Assembly: GCF_900112335.1 (NCBI RefSeq) | Contig: NZ_FOLG01000022.1 | Location: 1-50,916 of the forward strand | Origin: Tropicimonas isoalkanivorans | Lineage (GTDB): Bacteria; Pseudomonadota; Alphaproteobacteria; Rhodobacterales; Rhodobacteraceae | DNA length: 50,916 bases | Reading direction: 5' to 3' | Shown: piece after piece, positions 1 through 9,913 of the stretch | How positions within the stretch are numbered: the stretch's first letter is position 1 | How the letters are laid out: every line of letters starts with the position of its first letter | Notes under the pieces: generated by a model | Seen by the model: the letters and a program-made list of their open reading frames with translations, nothing else | Told to the model about the DNA's origin: nothing | The model's database searches: none | Position numbers and translations under genes: made by a program

Positions 1-44
1 CTAGAAAAAATCCAAAACTCTCTTACGATCAAAAATCAAAAAAC

Positions 45-81
45 ATAACGCCCCGCTCGGTCAAACCAAGCGGGGCGTTAT
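45..81 (-). terminator. Terminator-like 13-bp hairpin at left edge
   Basis: A perfect 13-bp inverted repeat (45-57 with 69-81, arms starting ataacgccccgct) encloses an 11-base loop. Only the minus-strand reading is followed by a T-rich stretch (the A-rich bases 28-43 on the plus strand). The plus-strand side runs into GC-rich sequence. It may close a plus-strand gene left of the window as a tract-less terminator, or act in both directions. No minus-strand gene that would use it is visible. Confidence 0.55.
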
Positions 82-229
82 CGCGTCAGGGGGGGCCGGA
101 AAGAGCGCAGATCGACGATACCGAATTGGGGAAATGACGCCCCTGTGCATCGTCCGGCGCCGCCTTTTCAGTGGCGGAAGGGCCTTGCGCGCCGTAGAGG
201 TGACAGCGAGCAAGAGAGGAGTTTCTGCG

Positions 230-1363
230 ATGCCCGGCCTGCGCCCCGATGTCGATCCTGACGGCCTGAGCGAGTTTTCGGTGGTCTTTACCGACCGCTC
301 GTTGAACCACATGTCGGCGAAGTTCCAGGGGGTGATGCGCGACATCTCGGCGATGCTGCGCGAGGTCTACGGAGCCGACGCCGTGGCATTGGTGCCGGGT
401 GGCGGCACGTTCGCGATGGAGGCGGTCGCACGGCAGTTCGCCACCGGCCGCCGCGCGCTGATCGTCCGCAACGGCTGGTTCTCCTATCGGTGGACGCAGA
501 TCTTCGAGGCCGGCGGTTTTGCCGAAGAGACGCAGGTGGTGATGGCCCGGCCTGCAGGGAATACCCCCAAGGCCCCCTTCGCACCGCCGCCAATCGAGGA
601 GGTGACCAGCGCGATCCGCGAGGCGCGGCCGGACCTCGTCTTTGCGCCGCACGTGGAGACCTCGTCTGGCATCATCCTGCCCGACGCGTATGTGCGCGAC
701 ATGGCGGCGGCGGCCCATGAGGTGGGAGCATTGATGGTGCTCGATTGCATCGCGTCGGGCTGCGTCTGGGTGGACATGGCCGACACGGGTGTGGATGTCC
801 TGATTTCCGCGCCGCAGAAGGGCTGGTCTGCCTCGCCGTCGGCCGGGATGGTGATGCTGTCGGCTCGGGCGGCCGAACGGCTGGAGGAGACCGTCTCGAC
901 CTCCTTCGCGATGGACTTGAAGAAATGGCGCGCGATCATGACGGCGTACGAGGATGGCGGGCACGCCTATCACGCCACCATGCCCACCGACGCGCTGGTC
1001 GGGCTGCGCGACGCGATGGCCGAGACCAAGGCGATGGGCTTCGACGCGGCGAAGGCGGCGCAATGGCGGCTGGGGACGGAGGTTCGGGAGATGCTGGCGG
1101 CGATGGGCGTGGCCTCGGTCGCCGCTCAAGGGTACGGCGCACCGGGCGTCGTCGTCTCCTACACCGACGATCCGGAGATCCAGACCGGGCGCAAGTTCCT
1201 CGCCGAAGGGATGCAGATCGCGGCTGGCGTGCCCCTGCAGGTTGGCGAGGGGGCCGAGTTCCGCACCTTCCGTATCGGGCTCTTCGGGCTCGACAAGCTG
1301 AACGACGTCGACGGCACGGTGGCGCGGTTGCGCGACGTGCTGGACCGGGTGATCGACGGCTGA
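230..1363 (+). CDS. Class V PLP-dependent aminotransferase (alanine/serine-glyoxylate type)
   Basis: The 377-aa product belongs to the fold type I, class V aminotransferases that move an amino group between small amino acids and keto acids such as glyoxylate or pyruvate. The motif SAPQKGWS puts the PLP-binding lysine at K197. D172 in LMVLDCIASG is the expected residue facing the pyridine nitrogen, and VPGGGTFAMEA (55-65) is the phosphate-binding loop region. I start at ATG 230, preceded by GAGAGGAG at about 213-220 with good spacing. A longer reading from 134 adds 32 unlikely residues and has no ribosome site. The exact substrate cannot be read from sequence. The gene stands alone, 108 bp before an aldo/keto reductase on the same strand. 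Confidence 0.85.
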   Translation: MPGLRPDVDPDGLSEFSVVFTDRSLNHMSAKFQGVMRDISAMLREVYGADAVALVPGGGTFAMEAVARQFATGRRALIVRNGWFSYRWTQIFEAGGFAEETQVVMARPAGNTPKAPFAPPPIEEVTSAIREARPDLVFAPHVETSSGIILPDAYVRDMAAAAHEVGALMVLDCIASGCVWVDMADTGVDVLISAPQKGWSASPSAGMVMLSARAAERLEETVSTSFAMDLKKWRAIMTAYEDGGHAYHATMPTDALVGLRDAMAETKAMGFDAAKAAQWRLGTEVREMLAAMGVASVAAQGYGAPGVVVSYTDDPEIQTGRKFLAEGMQIAAGVPLQVGEGAEFRTFRIGLFGLDKLNDVDGTVARLRDVLDRVIDG

Positions 1364-1471
1364 CGTCGCGGGCGCCGGGCGCTGGCGGCTTGAAGTGCCC
1401 CGGCGTTTTGGCAATGGTCTCTGTCGGAGGGCGCGCGGGGGAGCCGCGCCCGGAAGACCGGGAGAGATCGC

Positions 1472-2503
<1,032 letters not shown>

Positions 2504-2504
2504 C

Positions 2505-3170
2505 TCAGGCGGCGAGCGGCTCGATGAGGTGCGCACCCTGGGCGCGGTTCGAGTTGACCTCCGGGTCAACGCGATGCCACGCGAGGGAGCCGTCGGGCGC
2601 AGGGCGCATCAGCCGGGCAGCGCCCTTTCCGCTCTCGCCAAGCCAGAGCGGCCAGTCCTCCGGCGCGAGGATCACAGGCATCCGGCTGTGCAACGCCTCC
2701 ATCCCGTTCCCGGCGGCGCAGGTGACGATGGCCACGGTCGTCATCGCCTCGCCGTCCCGCTCCCAGTCCTGCCAGATGCCGGCGAGCGCCATGGGGCCAC
2801 CATCGGCTGGGTGTATGAACCACGGCAGCCGCGCACCCTCCGGCCCCTTGGTCCATTCATAGAACCCGTCCGCCGGGACGATGCAGCGCCGTTCGCGCAC
2901 CGCCTCTCGAAAGGCCGGTTTCTCGGCCACGGTTTCGGCGCGGGCGTTGATGAGGAGCGGGCCGTCGGTGGGCGTCTTGTACCACTTCGGCATGAAGCCC
3001 CACCGCATCGCCCGCAGGCGGCGTTGGCCACCCTCGGTGACGGCAGTCGTCAGTTGATTGGTGGGGCAGACGTTGTAGCGGTCACCGTCCGGCAGATCGT
3101 TCGACGGCACGGCATCGAAGAGCCGCGCCATGGCGTCGATGGGCATGGTGTTCACGAGGCGTCCGCACAT
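2505..3170 (-). CDS. SOS response-associated peptidase family protein (SRAP; YedK/HMCES-like)
   Basis: This 221-aa protein belongs to the SRAP family. Members use the N-terminal cysteine to form a thiazolidine crosslink with abasic sites in single-stranded DNA and so shield them during replication. The defining residues are all present: C2 in MCGRL (exposed after Met removal), N75 in LINARAE, E105 in DGFYEW and H161 in LHSRMPVIL. Length and domain order are normal for the family. Gene ends are convergent with the aldo/keto reductase. No LexA box was identified upstream, so SOS control is not shown here. Confidence 0.93.
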   Translation of the reverse strand: MCGRLVNTMPIDAMARLFDAVPSNDLPDGDRYNVCPTNQLTTAVTEGGQRRLRAMRWGFMPKWYKTPTDGPLLINARAETVAEKPAFREAVRERRCIVPADGFYEWTKGPEGARLPWFIHPADGGPMALAGIWQDWERDGEAMTTVAIVTCAAGNGMEALHSRMPVILAPEDWPLWLGESGKGAARLMRPAPDGSLAWHRVDPEVNSNRAQGAHLIEPLAA

Positions 3171-3206
3171 GGGACCAATCTAGGGTCTCGAAGGGGACGT
3201 GGAAAG

Positions 3207-3230
3207 GTGCCCGGCGCAGCCGCCGGGCAC
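3207..3230 (-). terminator. Hairpin downstream of the 5'-nucleotidase gene
   Basis: A perfect 10-bp stem (3207-3216 with 3221-3230) carries a 4-base loop. It lies 15 bases past the stop codon of the minus-strand 5'-nucleotidase. In that direction it is followed by a short CCTTTCC stretch, so it is a plausible but weakly T-tailed terminator. Confidence 0.55.
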
Positions 3231-3244
3231 GAAAAGGCCATGGG

Positions 3245-4816
3245 TCAGTTGGCGAGCGTGATGCGGCCGTCGGTGTAGGGCGCATAGGGGCCCTGCTCGG
3301 CGAGGTACTCCGCGGTCACGTCGGCAAGGTCCGGGCCATAGTCATAGGCGTTCTCGGCATCCACGAACATCTTGTAGCCGTCCCCGCCGGTGCGCACGAA
3401 GTTGTTCGAGACCAGCGTATAGGTCGCCTCCGGGTCGATCGGCGCCCAGCCGTCGCCATCGGCCACCATCACGTCGGAGATCCGGCTGCCCGGTTCGGCC
3501 GAGGGATTCCAGGCGAACTTCAGACCGGCCACCTGCGGGAATCGGCCGGCGCCTTCCTCCACCTGGCTGACGCCGTTTTCCAGCGCGTCGATCACCGTCT
3601 GGCCGGACGTCTGGAAGGTCGAGAGCGTGTTCTGGAACGGAAGCACGGTCAGCACCTCGCCCATGGTCACTTCGCCCGCGTCAATGGAGGCGCGCAGGCC
3701 GCCGCCATTGGTGATGGCGATCTGCACGCCCTGGTCCTTCACCCGGTCGAGCATCGCATCGGCCACCAGGTTGCCCATGGCGCATTCCTGCGTCCGGCAG
3801 ACTTCGCGGCTGCCTTCGATGGCCTCGGAGGTCTCGGCCACGACCTTGCCCCGGATCTCGTCCAGAGGCTTTGCCAGTTCGGAGATCCGGTCGAGAGTGG
3901 CCTGATCCTCCGTCACCGAAGCGTCCATGATGAGCGGCTCGCCGGTCGCCTCGACGATCTTGCCCTCGTCGTCGAAGGTCACGTTCAGCTCGCCCAGGAA
4001 CTTGCCGTAGGCATAGGCCTGCACGATGGCGGTGTCGCCCACCATGGTCGGGTAGGGGCCGCGGGCCTTGTCCGACGTGTTGGAGAGGTAGGTGTTGTCG
4101 TGCCCGCCCACGATCACGTCCACACCGGTGGTGTTTTCAGCAACCCGCTGGTCGACGAGGTAACCGGAGTGGCTGAGCACGATGATCTTGTTCACGCCCT
4201 GCTTGGTGAGCTTGTCCACCTCGCCCTGCACGGCCTCCGACGGGTCGCCGAAGATGACGTTCGGGCCGGAGCTCGACAACTCACCGGTGTCCATCGGCGT
4301 CAGCCCGATCAAGCCGAGCTTCTCGCCGCCCCGCTCGATGACGGTGGATTTCTCGATGGCGTCGGCCAGATGTTCTTCGCCGCTCACGTCGGCGTTCGAC
4401 ATCAGGACGGGGAAATCGACGGTGTCCATGAAGCCGCGCAGCACTTCGGGGCCGTCGTCGAACTCGTGGTTGCCGACGGTCATCGCGTCGTAGCCGAGCT
4501 TGTTCATGAACTCGGCGGCCATCTTGCCCTTGTAGTAGGTATAGAAGAGCGAGCCCTGGAACTGGTCGCCACCGTCCAGAAGAACGGAATTGTTCGAGCG
4601 CGTGCGGGCCTCCTCGATGGCCGTCACAAGGCGCGCGGTGCCGCCGAAACACTCGCCGGCTTCGTTGTCCTCGGCGGCGCAGGTCGAGTCGTATTTCGAA
4701 ATCGGCTCGAAGCGGGAATGGAAATCGTTGGTGTGTAAAATGGTCAGGCTGTAGTCGGCCGCGGCCGGTCCGGCAAGGACGGCGGCCATGGCGGCCAGCA
4801 GATGGCGTGAAGGCAT
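3245..4816 (-). CDS. Secreted 5'-nucleotidase / metallophosphatase, CD73-like
   Basis: This 523-aa exported enzyme probably hydrolyses nucleoside 5'-phosphates in the periplasm. A signal peptide ends after about residue 20 (GPAAA|DYS). The N-terminal dinuclear-metal domain has D31 and H33 (LHTNDFHSR), D84 (DGGDQFQGS), N116 and H117 (GNHEFDDG), a SHSGY histidine and VGGHDNTYL. The C-terminal nucleotide-binding domain has NGGGLRASID and NNFVRTGGDGYKMF. Several features match animal ecto-5'-nucleotidase (CD73) more than E. coli UshA: GGH followed by x-N rather than x-H, the cysteines before GGTARL, and the CRTQECAMGNL segment. It likely feeds scavenged nucleosides to pathways such as the cdd-deoA-deoB-add-upp operon elsewhere in the window. 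Confidence 0.92.
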   Translation of the reverse strand: MPSRHLLAAMAAVLAGPAAADYSLTILHTNDFHSRFEPISKYDSTCAAEDNEAGECFGGTARLVTAIEEARTRSNNSVLLDGGDQFQGSLFYTYYKGKMAAEFMNKLGYDAMTVGNHEFDDGPEVLRGFMDTVDFPVLMSNADVSGEEHLADAIEKSTVIERGGEKLGLIGLTPMDTGELSSSGPNVIFGDPSEAVQGEVDKLTKQGVNKIIVLSHSGYLVDQRVAENTTGVDVIVGGHDNTYLSNTSDKARGPYPTMVGDTAIVQAYAYGKFLGELNVTFDDEGKIVEATGEPLIMDASVTEDQATLDRISELAKPLDEIRGKVVAETSEAIEGSREVCRTQECAMGNLVADAMLDRVKDQGVQIAITNGGGLRASIDAGEVTMGEVLTVLPFQNTLSTFQTSGQTVIDALENGVSQVEEGAGRFPQVAGLKFAWNPSAEPGSRISDVMVADGDGWAPIDPEATYTLVSNNFVRTGGDGYKMFVDAENAYDYGPDLADVTAEYLAEQGPYAPYTDGRITLAN

Positions 4817-4964
4817 CGAATGTCTCCCTATGGGTTATCGGCCCAGCTTGTCGTGTCCGGCGGCGGAGGTCAAATGGACCTGCGCTGCCTTCCGCCAAGG
4901 AACCGGCGCCGCACGCGGAAGGAGCGCGCTTGACCGCGTCGCATCCATTGGGCAGAGGTCTCGC

Positions 4965-5303
4965 ATGTTGATCTTCAAGATATTCCGCCGCCCCGAGTGG
5001 GAGGCGTTCCGCGCCGAGGGCCAGACGCCGGGGGCGCCGGTCGATCTGGCCGACGGGTTTATCCACCTGTCGACGGCGGGGCAGGTGGCCGAGACGGCGG
5101 AAAAACACTTCGGAACCGAGAGCGATCTGGTGCTGGTGGCGCTGGACGTGGACAAACTCGGCCCGGCGCTGAAGTGGGAAGCCTCGCGCGGGGGCGCGCT
5201 GTTTCCGCATCTCTACCGGCCGCTGGAGATCGGCGAGGTCGTCTGGGACAAGTCGCTCCCGCTCGGCGCCTCCGGCCACATCTTTCCCGAGGGCGTGGTG
5301 TGA
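4965..5303 (+). CDS. DUF952 family protein
   Basis: The 112-aa protein matches the DUF952 family, small proteins of unproven function. Conserved family segments are present: [12 protein letters not shown] at 31-42, KHFG soon after, then LKWE and [14 protein letters not shown] start at ATG 4965 behind GCAGAGGT. The longer open frame from 4788 reads through the divergent promoter region. The stop overlaps the pyrD start (GTGTGA), so the two genes are translationally coupled, a pairing that suggests co-expression rather than a known functional link. Confidence 0.85.
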   Translation: MLIFKIFRRPEWEAFRAEGQTPGAPVDLADGFIHLSTAGQVAETAEKHFGTESDLVLVALDVDKLGPALKWEASRGGALFPHLYRPLEIGEVVWDKSLPLGASGHIFPEGVV

Positions 5304-6346
5304 ACTGGGTCGAGCGGGCGGGCATGGCCGCGTTTCACCGCATGGACCCGGAGGTGGCCCACGGCCTGTCGCTGAAGGCGCTGAACGCGGGTCTGGTGCC
5401 GCTGCCCGGCCCGATCACCTCGCCCCGCTTGCGGACGACCGTGGCGGGCCTCGACCTGCCGAACCCGGTGGGCTTGGCGGCGGGGCTGGACAAGAACGCC
5501 GTGGCGCTCGGGCCGCTCTCGCGGGCGGGCTTCGGCTTTCTGGAGGTGGGGGCGACCACCCCGCGCCCGCAGCCGGGCAACCCCAGGCCGCGACTCTTCC
5601 GCCTGAAGGAGGACCGCGCCGTCATCAACCGGTTCGGTTTCAACAACGAGGGCATGGAGGCGATGGCGGCCCGGCTGGCCAAGCGGCCCCGGGAGGCCGT
5701 GATCGGCCTGAACCTCGGCGCGAACAAGGACAGCGCCGACCGCGCCGCCGATTTCGCCCGGGTGCTGGAGACCTGCGGGCCGGATCTCGATTTCGCGACC
5801 GTCAACGTCTCCTCGCCCAACACCGAGAACCTGCGCGACCTGCAGGGAAAGGCCGCGCTGGAGGCGCTGCTGCGTGGCGTGCTGGAGGTGCGGGACGGCC
5901 TCTCCCGGCGCATTCCGATCTTCCTGAAGATCGCGCCCGACCTGACGGGGGCGGAGATTGCCGACATCGCGGCCGTTGCGGCCACCGTCGGGGTGGACGG
6001 GATCGTCGCCACCAATACGACGCTCTCCCGTGATGGGCTGCAAAGCCGGAACGCCCGGCAGGCCGGCGGCCTCTCCGGCGCGCCGCTTTTCACCATGTCC
6101 ACCTCCGTGCTGGCCCGGCTCCATGCGGAGACCGGTGGGGCAATACCGCTCATCGGGGTGGGCGGCATCGCGTCGGGCGAAGACGCCTACGCCAAGATAC
6201 GCGCCGGTGCGTCGGCGGTGCAGCTCTATACCGCGCTGGTCTATGGCGGCATCGGTCTGGTGGCCCGGATCGTTCGGGACCTCGACGCCCTGCTGGACCG
6301 CGACGGGTTCGCCAATGTGGCGGACGCCGTCGGCATCGACCATTAG
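5300..6346 (+). CDS. pyrD: Dihydroorotate dehydrogenase (quinone), class 2
   Basis: The 348-aa enzyme oxidises dihydroorotate to orotate with FMN and passes electrons to membrane quinone, the fourth step of pyrimidine synthesis. The class 2 hallmarks are an N-terminal helical membrane-association segment (about 1-40), AAGLDKNA (60-67), [23 protein letters not shown], and [14 protein letters not shown], in which S172 is the catalytic base. [14 protein letters not shown] and [13 protein letters not shown] bind FMN. I chose the GTG at 5300 because it overlaps the DUF952 stop and keeps the full membrane helix. An ATG at 5324 would remove eight residues of it. Confidence 0.93.
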   Translation: MNWVERAGMAAFHRMDPEVAHGLSLKALNAGLVPLPGPITSPRLRTTVAGLDLPNPVGLAAGLDKNAVALGPLSRAGFGFLEVGATTPRPQPGNPRPRLFRLKEDRAVINRFGFNNEGMEAMAARLAKRPREAVIGLNLGANKDSADRAADFARVLETCGPDLDFATVNVSSPNTENLRDLQGKAALEALLRGVLEVRDGLSRRIPIFLKIAPDLTGAEIADIAAVAATVGVDGIVATNTTLSRDGLQSRNARQAGGLSGAPLFTMSTSVLARLHAETGGAIPLIGVGGIASGEDAYAKIRAGASAVQLYTALVYGGIGLVARIVRDLDALLDRDGFANVADAVGIDH

Positions 6347-6383
6347 CGCGGGCGCGGCGGCAGCGGGCGGTCAGGCCCGTCGC

Positions 6384-6635
6384 CTACTTGCAACCGACAA
6401 GTTGATAGACCGTCGTGCGGTGAATTGCCGGCGCATCGCCGCCGTCCCGCCACATGGCCCAGCTTGAGACGTACTCCTGCCGGTATCGCGGGAAATAGAC
6501 GTAACGGAACGCCTCCGACGTCGTCCCGTCCGCAGCGGCAATCGTCATGCGGTTCACACAGGACCGCTGGACGCAGTCGAAAACGGTCGTGACCGGGCCG
6601 TTCGACGTGGTCCGGTCCAGTTGCCTTGATGCGCG
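6384..6635 (-). pseudogene. Possible decayed or unrecognised small exported-type ORF
   Basis: An open minus-strand frame of 83 codons runs from just after a TGA at 6636-6638 to a TAG at 6384-6386. The only ATG is internal (6546-6548), leaving 54 codons. The translation looks protein-like: DCVQRSCVNRMTIA, then SEAFRYVYFPRYRQEY and a terminal VGCK, with three cysteines. No start with a ribosome site or signal peptide remains upstream, so I read it as the 3' part of a degraded gene of unknown family. The rest of the 6347-6775 gap shows nothing I can name. Confidence 0.3.
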
Positions 6636-6775
6636 TCATCGGGGGCGTCCGCCGAATGTTCGGATTAGGGGAGGGACGCCGGGCGTGGTATGATCCCGCA
6701 TCGCCGGGGCAACGGTGTGCGCGGCGCGAACCGCCACCCTGGGATGGCCCGGCGCATTCGCAGCGGGAGGACACC

Positions 6776-7117
6776 ATGGCTGTATTCGAGAAAATTCAGG
6801 CGGCGCGGCGGGCGAAGGACATGAAAGCGTACGGCGATCTCATGGCCGACGATTGCGTCTTCGTGCGTCATCAGAGCGGCACGGAGATGAAGAAGTCCGA
6901 AATCACCGCGATGCTCGACAAGATGATGGAGGGCGGCGGCTCTTTCGGCGACGAGCGGAAGATCTACGAGAACGACGACATCCTCGTGATGCACTCCATC
7001 AACGACTACCCGGACGGCTCGCGGGAGGCGGTTCTGGCCTGCTACACGCTGAAAGACGGCAAGATCACCCGTCTGGAAACCGGGGCCACGCCGCTGCAAG
7101 CGCCTGCGCACGCCTGA
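6776..7117 (+). CDS. NTF2-like (SnoaL/DUF4440-type) small protein
   Basis: The 113-aa product has the length and pattern of NTF2-like cone-fold proteins: an N-terminal helix pair (QAARRAKDMKAYGDLMADDCVF), then alternating strands ending in LACYTLKDGKITRLETG, the usual last strand. Such proteins can be small enzymes, ligand-binding domains or dimerisation modules, and no catalytic residues stand out. The start ATG 6776 follows a strong GGGAGGA site. The gene converges on the MATE transporter gene with 18 bp between stops. Function unknown. Confidence 0.7.
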   Translation: MAVFEKIQAARRAKDMKAYGDLMADDCVFVRHQSGTEMKKSEITAMLDKMMEGGGSFGDERKIYENDDILVMHSINDYPDGSREAVLACYTLKDGKITRLETGATPLQAPAHA

Positions 7118-7135
7118 GACAGACCTGCGCCGCCC

Positions 7136-8470
7136 TCACGCTCCGACGGCGGCGCGTTCCAGCGCGGGATAGCGCGCGCCCAACGTCGCGCCGCGCGCCA
7201 CGAAGCAGACCATCAGCGCCGCCCAGAGGCCGTGATTGCCGAAGGGCGGCATCAGCAGCGCCAGCGTCGCTGCGTAGATCGCCGTCGCGACGATCATCAT
7301 GTTGCGCATGTCGCGCGAGCGGGTGGCGCCGATGAAGATGCCGTCGAGCATCCACGCCGGCCCGCCCAGCAGCGGCGCCGCCACCATCCACGGCAGGTAG
7401 GTGCGGGCCTCCGCGCGGACGGTTTCGGCCGTGGTCATCGTGTCGATGATGGCGCCCCCAAGCAGCGCGAAGGCCACGGCCAGCAGCACCCCGCACCCCA
7501 TGCCCCATTGGCTCGTCCGAATGGCCGAGATGCGCAGCAGCCCCAGCCTGTGGGCACCGATCGCCTGTGCGACAAGGGCCTCCGCGGCAAAGGCGAAGCC
7601 GTCCATCGCGAAGGCCGTGACCTCGAGGAACTGCAGCAGCACCTGGTTGGCTGCCAGCGTCACGTCGCCGAAGTCCGCCCCGTAGAACAGGAAGGATACG
7701 AACACCGCCTGCAGCAGCAGCGAGCGGATCAGGATGTCGGTGTTGACCGACGCCATGTGCCGGAGCCGTTCCCGGTCGAAGACGCGGGCCCAGTCCCGCC
7801 ACGCGGGCGAGGCGAAGGCCGCGCGGCAGAGCCACAGCCCGAGCGCCGCGCCGGACCATTCGGCAAGGAACGTCGCGCTCGCCACCCCCTCCACGCCCCA
7901 GCCGAACCCCAGCACGAAGAGCAGGTCCAAAACGATGTTCGTCCCGTTCATGGCGATCTGAAGGACCAGAACCGACCGCGTCCGCTCCTGCGCGATCAGC
8001 CAGCCCGTCAGCCCGTAGACGGCGATGGCCGCAGGCGCGGACCAGACCCGGATCGCCATGTAGCGGCGGGCAAGCCCCTCCACCTCCGGCGAGGCGGGCG
8101 AAATGCGGAAGGCCCCGGCGAAGATCAGCGGTTGCAGCAGGATCAGGCCGAGCCCCGCCACCGCCGCGATCATCAGCGCCCGGGTCAGCAGCGCCGACAC
8201 CTCGGCCGAGTTTCCCGCCCCGAGCGCCAGCCCGACCAGCCCCGTGGTCCCCATGCGCAGGAAGCCGAAGGCCCAGTAGACCGTCGTCAGAATGATCGCG
8301 CCGATGCCCACCGCCCCGATGGGGGCCGCCTCGCCCAGTTGCCCGACAACGCCGGTATCCACCAGGCCGAGGATCGGGACCGTGGCATTCGACAGCACGA
8401 TGGGTGCCGCCACCGCGAGAATGCGGCGATGACTGACCGGCACCCCGCCGGCCTGCGCGGCCTCACTCAT
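7136..8470 (-). CDS. MATE family efflux transporter (DinF-like)
   Basis: The 444-aa integral membrane protein has about twelve hydrophobic segments arranged as two halves, typical of MATE exporters that expel drugs or metabolites using Na+ or H+ gradients. Recognisable pieces are RRILAVAAPIVLSNATVPILGLVDT at the N-terminus and the repeat-like VNTDILIRSLLLQ at the start of the second half. The DinF subgroup is the best fit. It is the last gene of a three-gene operon: its ATG lies eight bases inside the end of the upstream thioesterase gene, indicating coupled translation. Substrate unknown. Confidence 0.88.
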   Translation of the reverse strand: MSEAAQAGGVPVSHRRILAVAAPIVLSNATVPILGLVDTGVVGQLGEAAPIGAVGIGAIILTTVYWAFGFLRMGTTGLVGLALGAGNSAEVSALLTRALMIAAVAGLGLILLQPLIFAGAFRISPASPEVEGLARRYMAIRVWSAPAAIAVYGLTGWLIAQERTRSVLVLQIAMNGTNIVLDLLFVLGFGWGVEGVASATFLAEWSGAALGLWLCRAAFASPAWRDWARVFDRERLRHMASVNTDILIRSLLLQAVFVSFLFYGADFGDVTLAANQVLLQFLEVTAFAMDGFAFAAEALVAQAIGAHRLGLLRISAIRTSQWGMGCGVLLAVAFALLGGAIIDTMTTAETVRAEARTYLPWMVAAPLLGGPAWMLDGIFIGATRSRDMRNMMIVATAIYAATLALLMPPFGNHGLWAALMVCFVARGATLGARYPALERAAVGA

Positions 8471-8966
8471 GGGCGGGCATCAGGAAATGGCCGGTCGCTT
8501 GTGCGAAGGGGCGGGCGCGGTTGTCCTGCCAGGCTTCCACATGCACACTGGAATACCGCCGCCCGGAGCGGTTCACCCGGGCGCGGGCGTAGGCATCGCG
8601 TGGCAGGCCGGTGCGAAGGAAATCGACGGTCATGTCGATGGTCTTCGGCTGGCGGGGCAGGCTCTCCGGGCCGATGGCGGCGGCATCGACCGCCCCGCTC
8701 TCGATCTGCTCCCAGAGGATCGACCAGCCCAGCCCAATGATCGCCGTGACCTCCAGGAAGGAAGCGATGGCGCCCCCGTGCAGGGCCGGCAGGAGCGGGT
8801 TGCCGATGTGGGTGTCCCGATAGGGCAGGATCGCGGTCAACTCGTCCCCCCGCCGGTCGAACTCGATCCCGAGAAAAGTGATGTAGGGCACCCCTTGCAC
8901 CAGCGCGTGCAGCGCCCGGTCGCGCCGCTCCTTGACCACCTGCACGGGTTCCGGCTGCTGCCTCAT
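8463..8966 (-). CDS. PaaI-family hotdog thioesterase (second of pair)
   Basis: The 167-aa hotdog-fold protein probably hydrolyses acyl-CoA thioesters. The central helix motif HGGAIASFLEVTA follows NPLLPALHGG, as in PaaI/YigI-like enzymes, and the last strands YSSVHVEAW and ATGHFLMP are typical. I start at ATG 8966, which overlaps the stop of the upstream thioesterase gene as ATGA. Longer frames include unrelated sequence. Its length and a long insert before KTIDMTVDFLR distinguish it from its neighbour, so the two likely act on different acyl groups or form a mixed complex. Chain-length preference cannot be judged. Confidence 0.82.
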   Translation of the reverse strand: MRQQPEPVQVVKERRDRALHALVQGVPYITFLGIEFDRRGDELTAILPYRDTHIGNPLLPALHGGAIASFLEVTAIIGLGWSILWEQIESGAVDAAAIGPESLPRQPKTIDMTVDFLRTGLPRDAYARARVNRSGRRYSSVHVEAWQDNRARPFAQATGHFLMPAHE

Positions 8967-9397
8967 TGTCCCGCCCCGCGTTTCTCGAAGGTGAAGGCGC
9001 CCACGGCGGAGGCCACGGGCGTCACTTCCCCGCCGTCCGCCTCCGTGGCCGTCGCCCGCACGAAGGCGACGGTGCGCGTCGTGTGATAACAGATCGCCTC
9101 GCAGACGATCCGCGCCCCCTTTCGCGCTGGCCGCATGTAGTCGATCCGCAGGTCCAGCGTCGCGGTGATGCCGGAGCCGTCCGGCACGGTCATCACCGCG
9201 GTGCCGCAGCAGGTGTCCATCAGGGCCGAAACCGCGCCGCCGTGGATCACGCCGGAGCGCGGATCGCCCACCAGGCGCGCATCGTAGGGCAGGGAGACGA
9301 CCGCGCGCCCGTCGCCGCTCTCCTCGAGCCGCATTCCGAGCGCTTTTGAGAAGGGCAGGGCGTCGATCAAGCCCCGCAAGTGCGTGCCTCTGTCCAT
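8963..9397 (-). CDS. PaaI-family hotdog thioesterase (first of pair)
   Basis: The 144-aa product is a standard-length PaaI-type acyl-CoA thioesterase with the core motif GVIHGGAVSALMDTCCG and the strands TATLDLRIDYMRPA and ATATEADGGEV. It opens the minus-strand operon thioesterase-thioesterase-MATE. The last four bases (ATGA) are shared with the next gene. It is divergent from the MerR gene at 9545. The 147-bp spacer has a palindrome TGTCCGGACA (9442-9451) inside a larger imperfect repeat (9424-9454), a candidate regulator site for either direction. Confidence 0.85.
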   Translation of the reverse strand: MDRGTHLRGLIDALPFSKALGMRLEESGDGRAVVSLPYDARLVGDPRSGVIHGGAVSALMDTCCGTAVMTVPDGSGITATLDLRIDYMRPARKGARIVCEAICYHTTRTVAFVRATATEADGGEVTPVASAVGAFTFEKRGAGQ

Positions 9398-9544
9398 GAT
9401 CCTGCTCCAGCTTGGCGTTCAATGCGTGTTATCCGGCCCACTGTCCGGACACGCAAGGCGAGATAGTGCGATATCGCCATTGAACCGACCGGGAGGGAGG
9501 TCTAGCGTTGCGTCAATCGATTTAGCGATGGGATGTAGGCAGCG

Positions 9545-9913
9545 ATGCCTGACACGCCGCTCGGTTTCAAGCAGATGTGCGCAAAGTTCGATGTCACGCC
9601 ACGAACCTTGCGATACTACGAGTATATCGAACTGCTGCAGCCTGAAAAGGACGGCCGCGTCCGCCGGTACGGCCCGCGCGAGGTGGCGCGGATGACCCTG
9701 ATCCTGCGGGGCCGCCGGTTCGGGTTCAGCCTGGAGGAAATCCGGCGCTGGCTCCTGCTCTACGAGGAGGAGGGCGCACGCTCCCAACTCGGCGCCTGGA
9801 TCGAGATGGCGGACCGCCAGTTGACGGTGTTGCGCGCGCAACGCGCCGAGCTAGATGAAACGATACTGCACCTGCAGAAACTCCGCGACGAGACGGCGAG
9901 GGATTTGGTATGA
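9545..9913 (+). CDS. MerR family transcriptional regulator (paralogue 1)
   Basis: The 122-aa protein has a winged helix-turn-helix of the MerR type: [19 protein letters not shown] (about 8-26), then [27 protein letters not shown] coiled-coil dimerisation helix fills the C-terminus. There is no metal-binding cysteine cluster and almost no effector domain, as in the short MerR proteins that control acyl-CoA or branched-chain catabolism in proteobacteria. It lies upstream of, and on the same strand as, a very similar MerR gene and the fatty-acid oxidation cluster, so control of that cluster is the likely role (inference). Confidence 0.87.
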   Translation: MPDTPLGFKQMCAKFDVTPRTLRYYEYIELLQPEKDGRVRRYGPREVARMTLILRGRRFGFSLEEIRRWLLLYEEEGARSQLGAWIEMADRQLTVLRAQRAELDETILHLQKLRDETARDLV

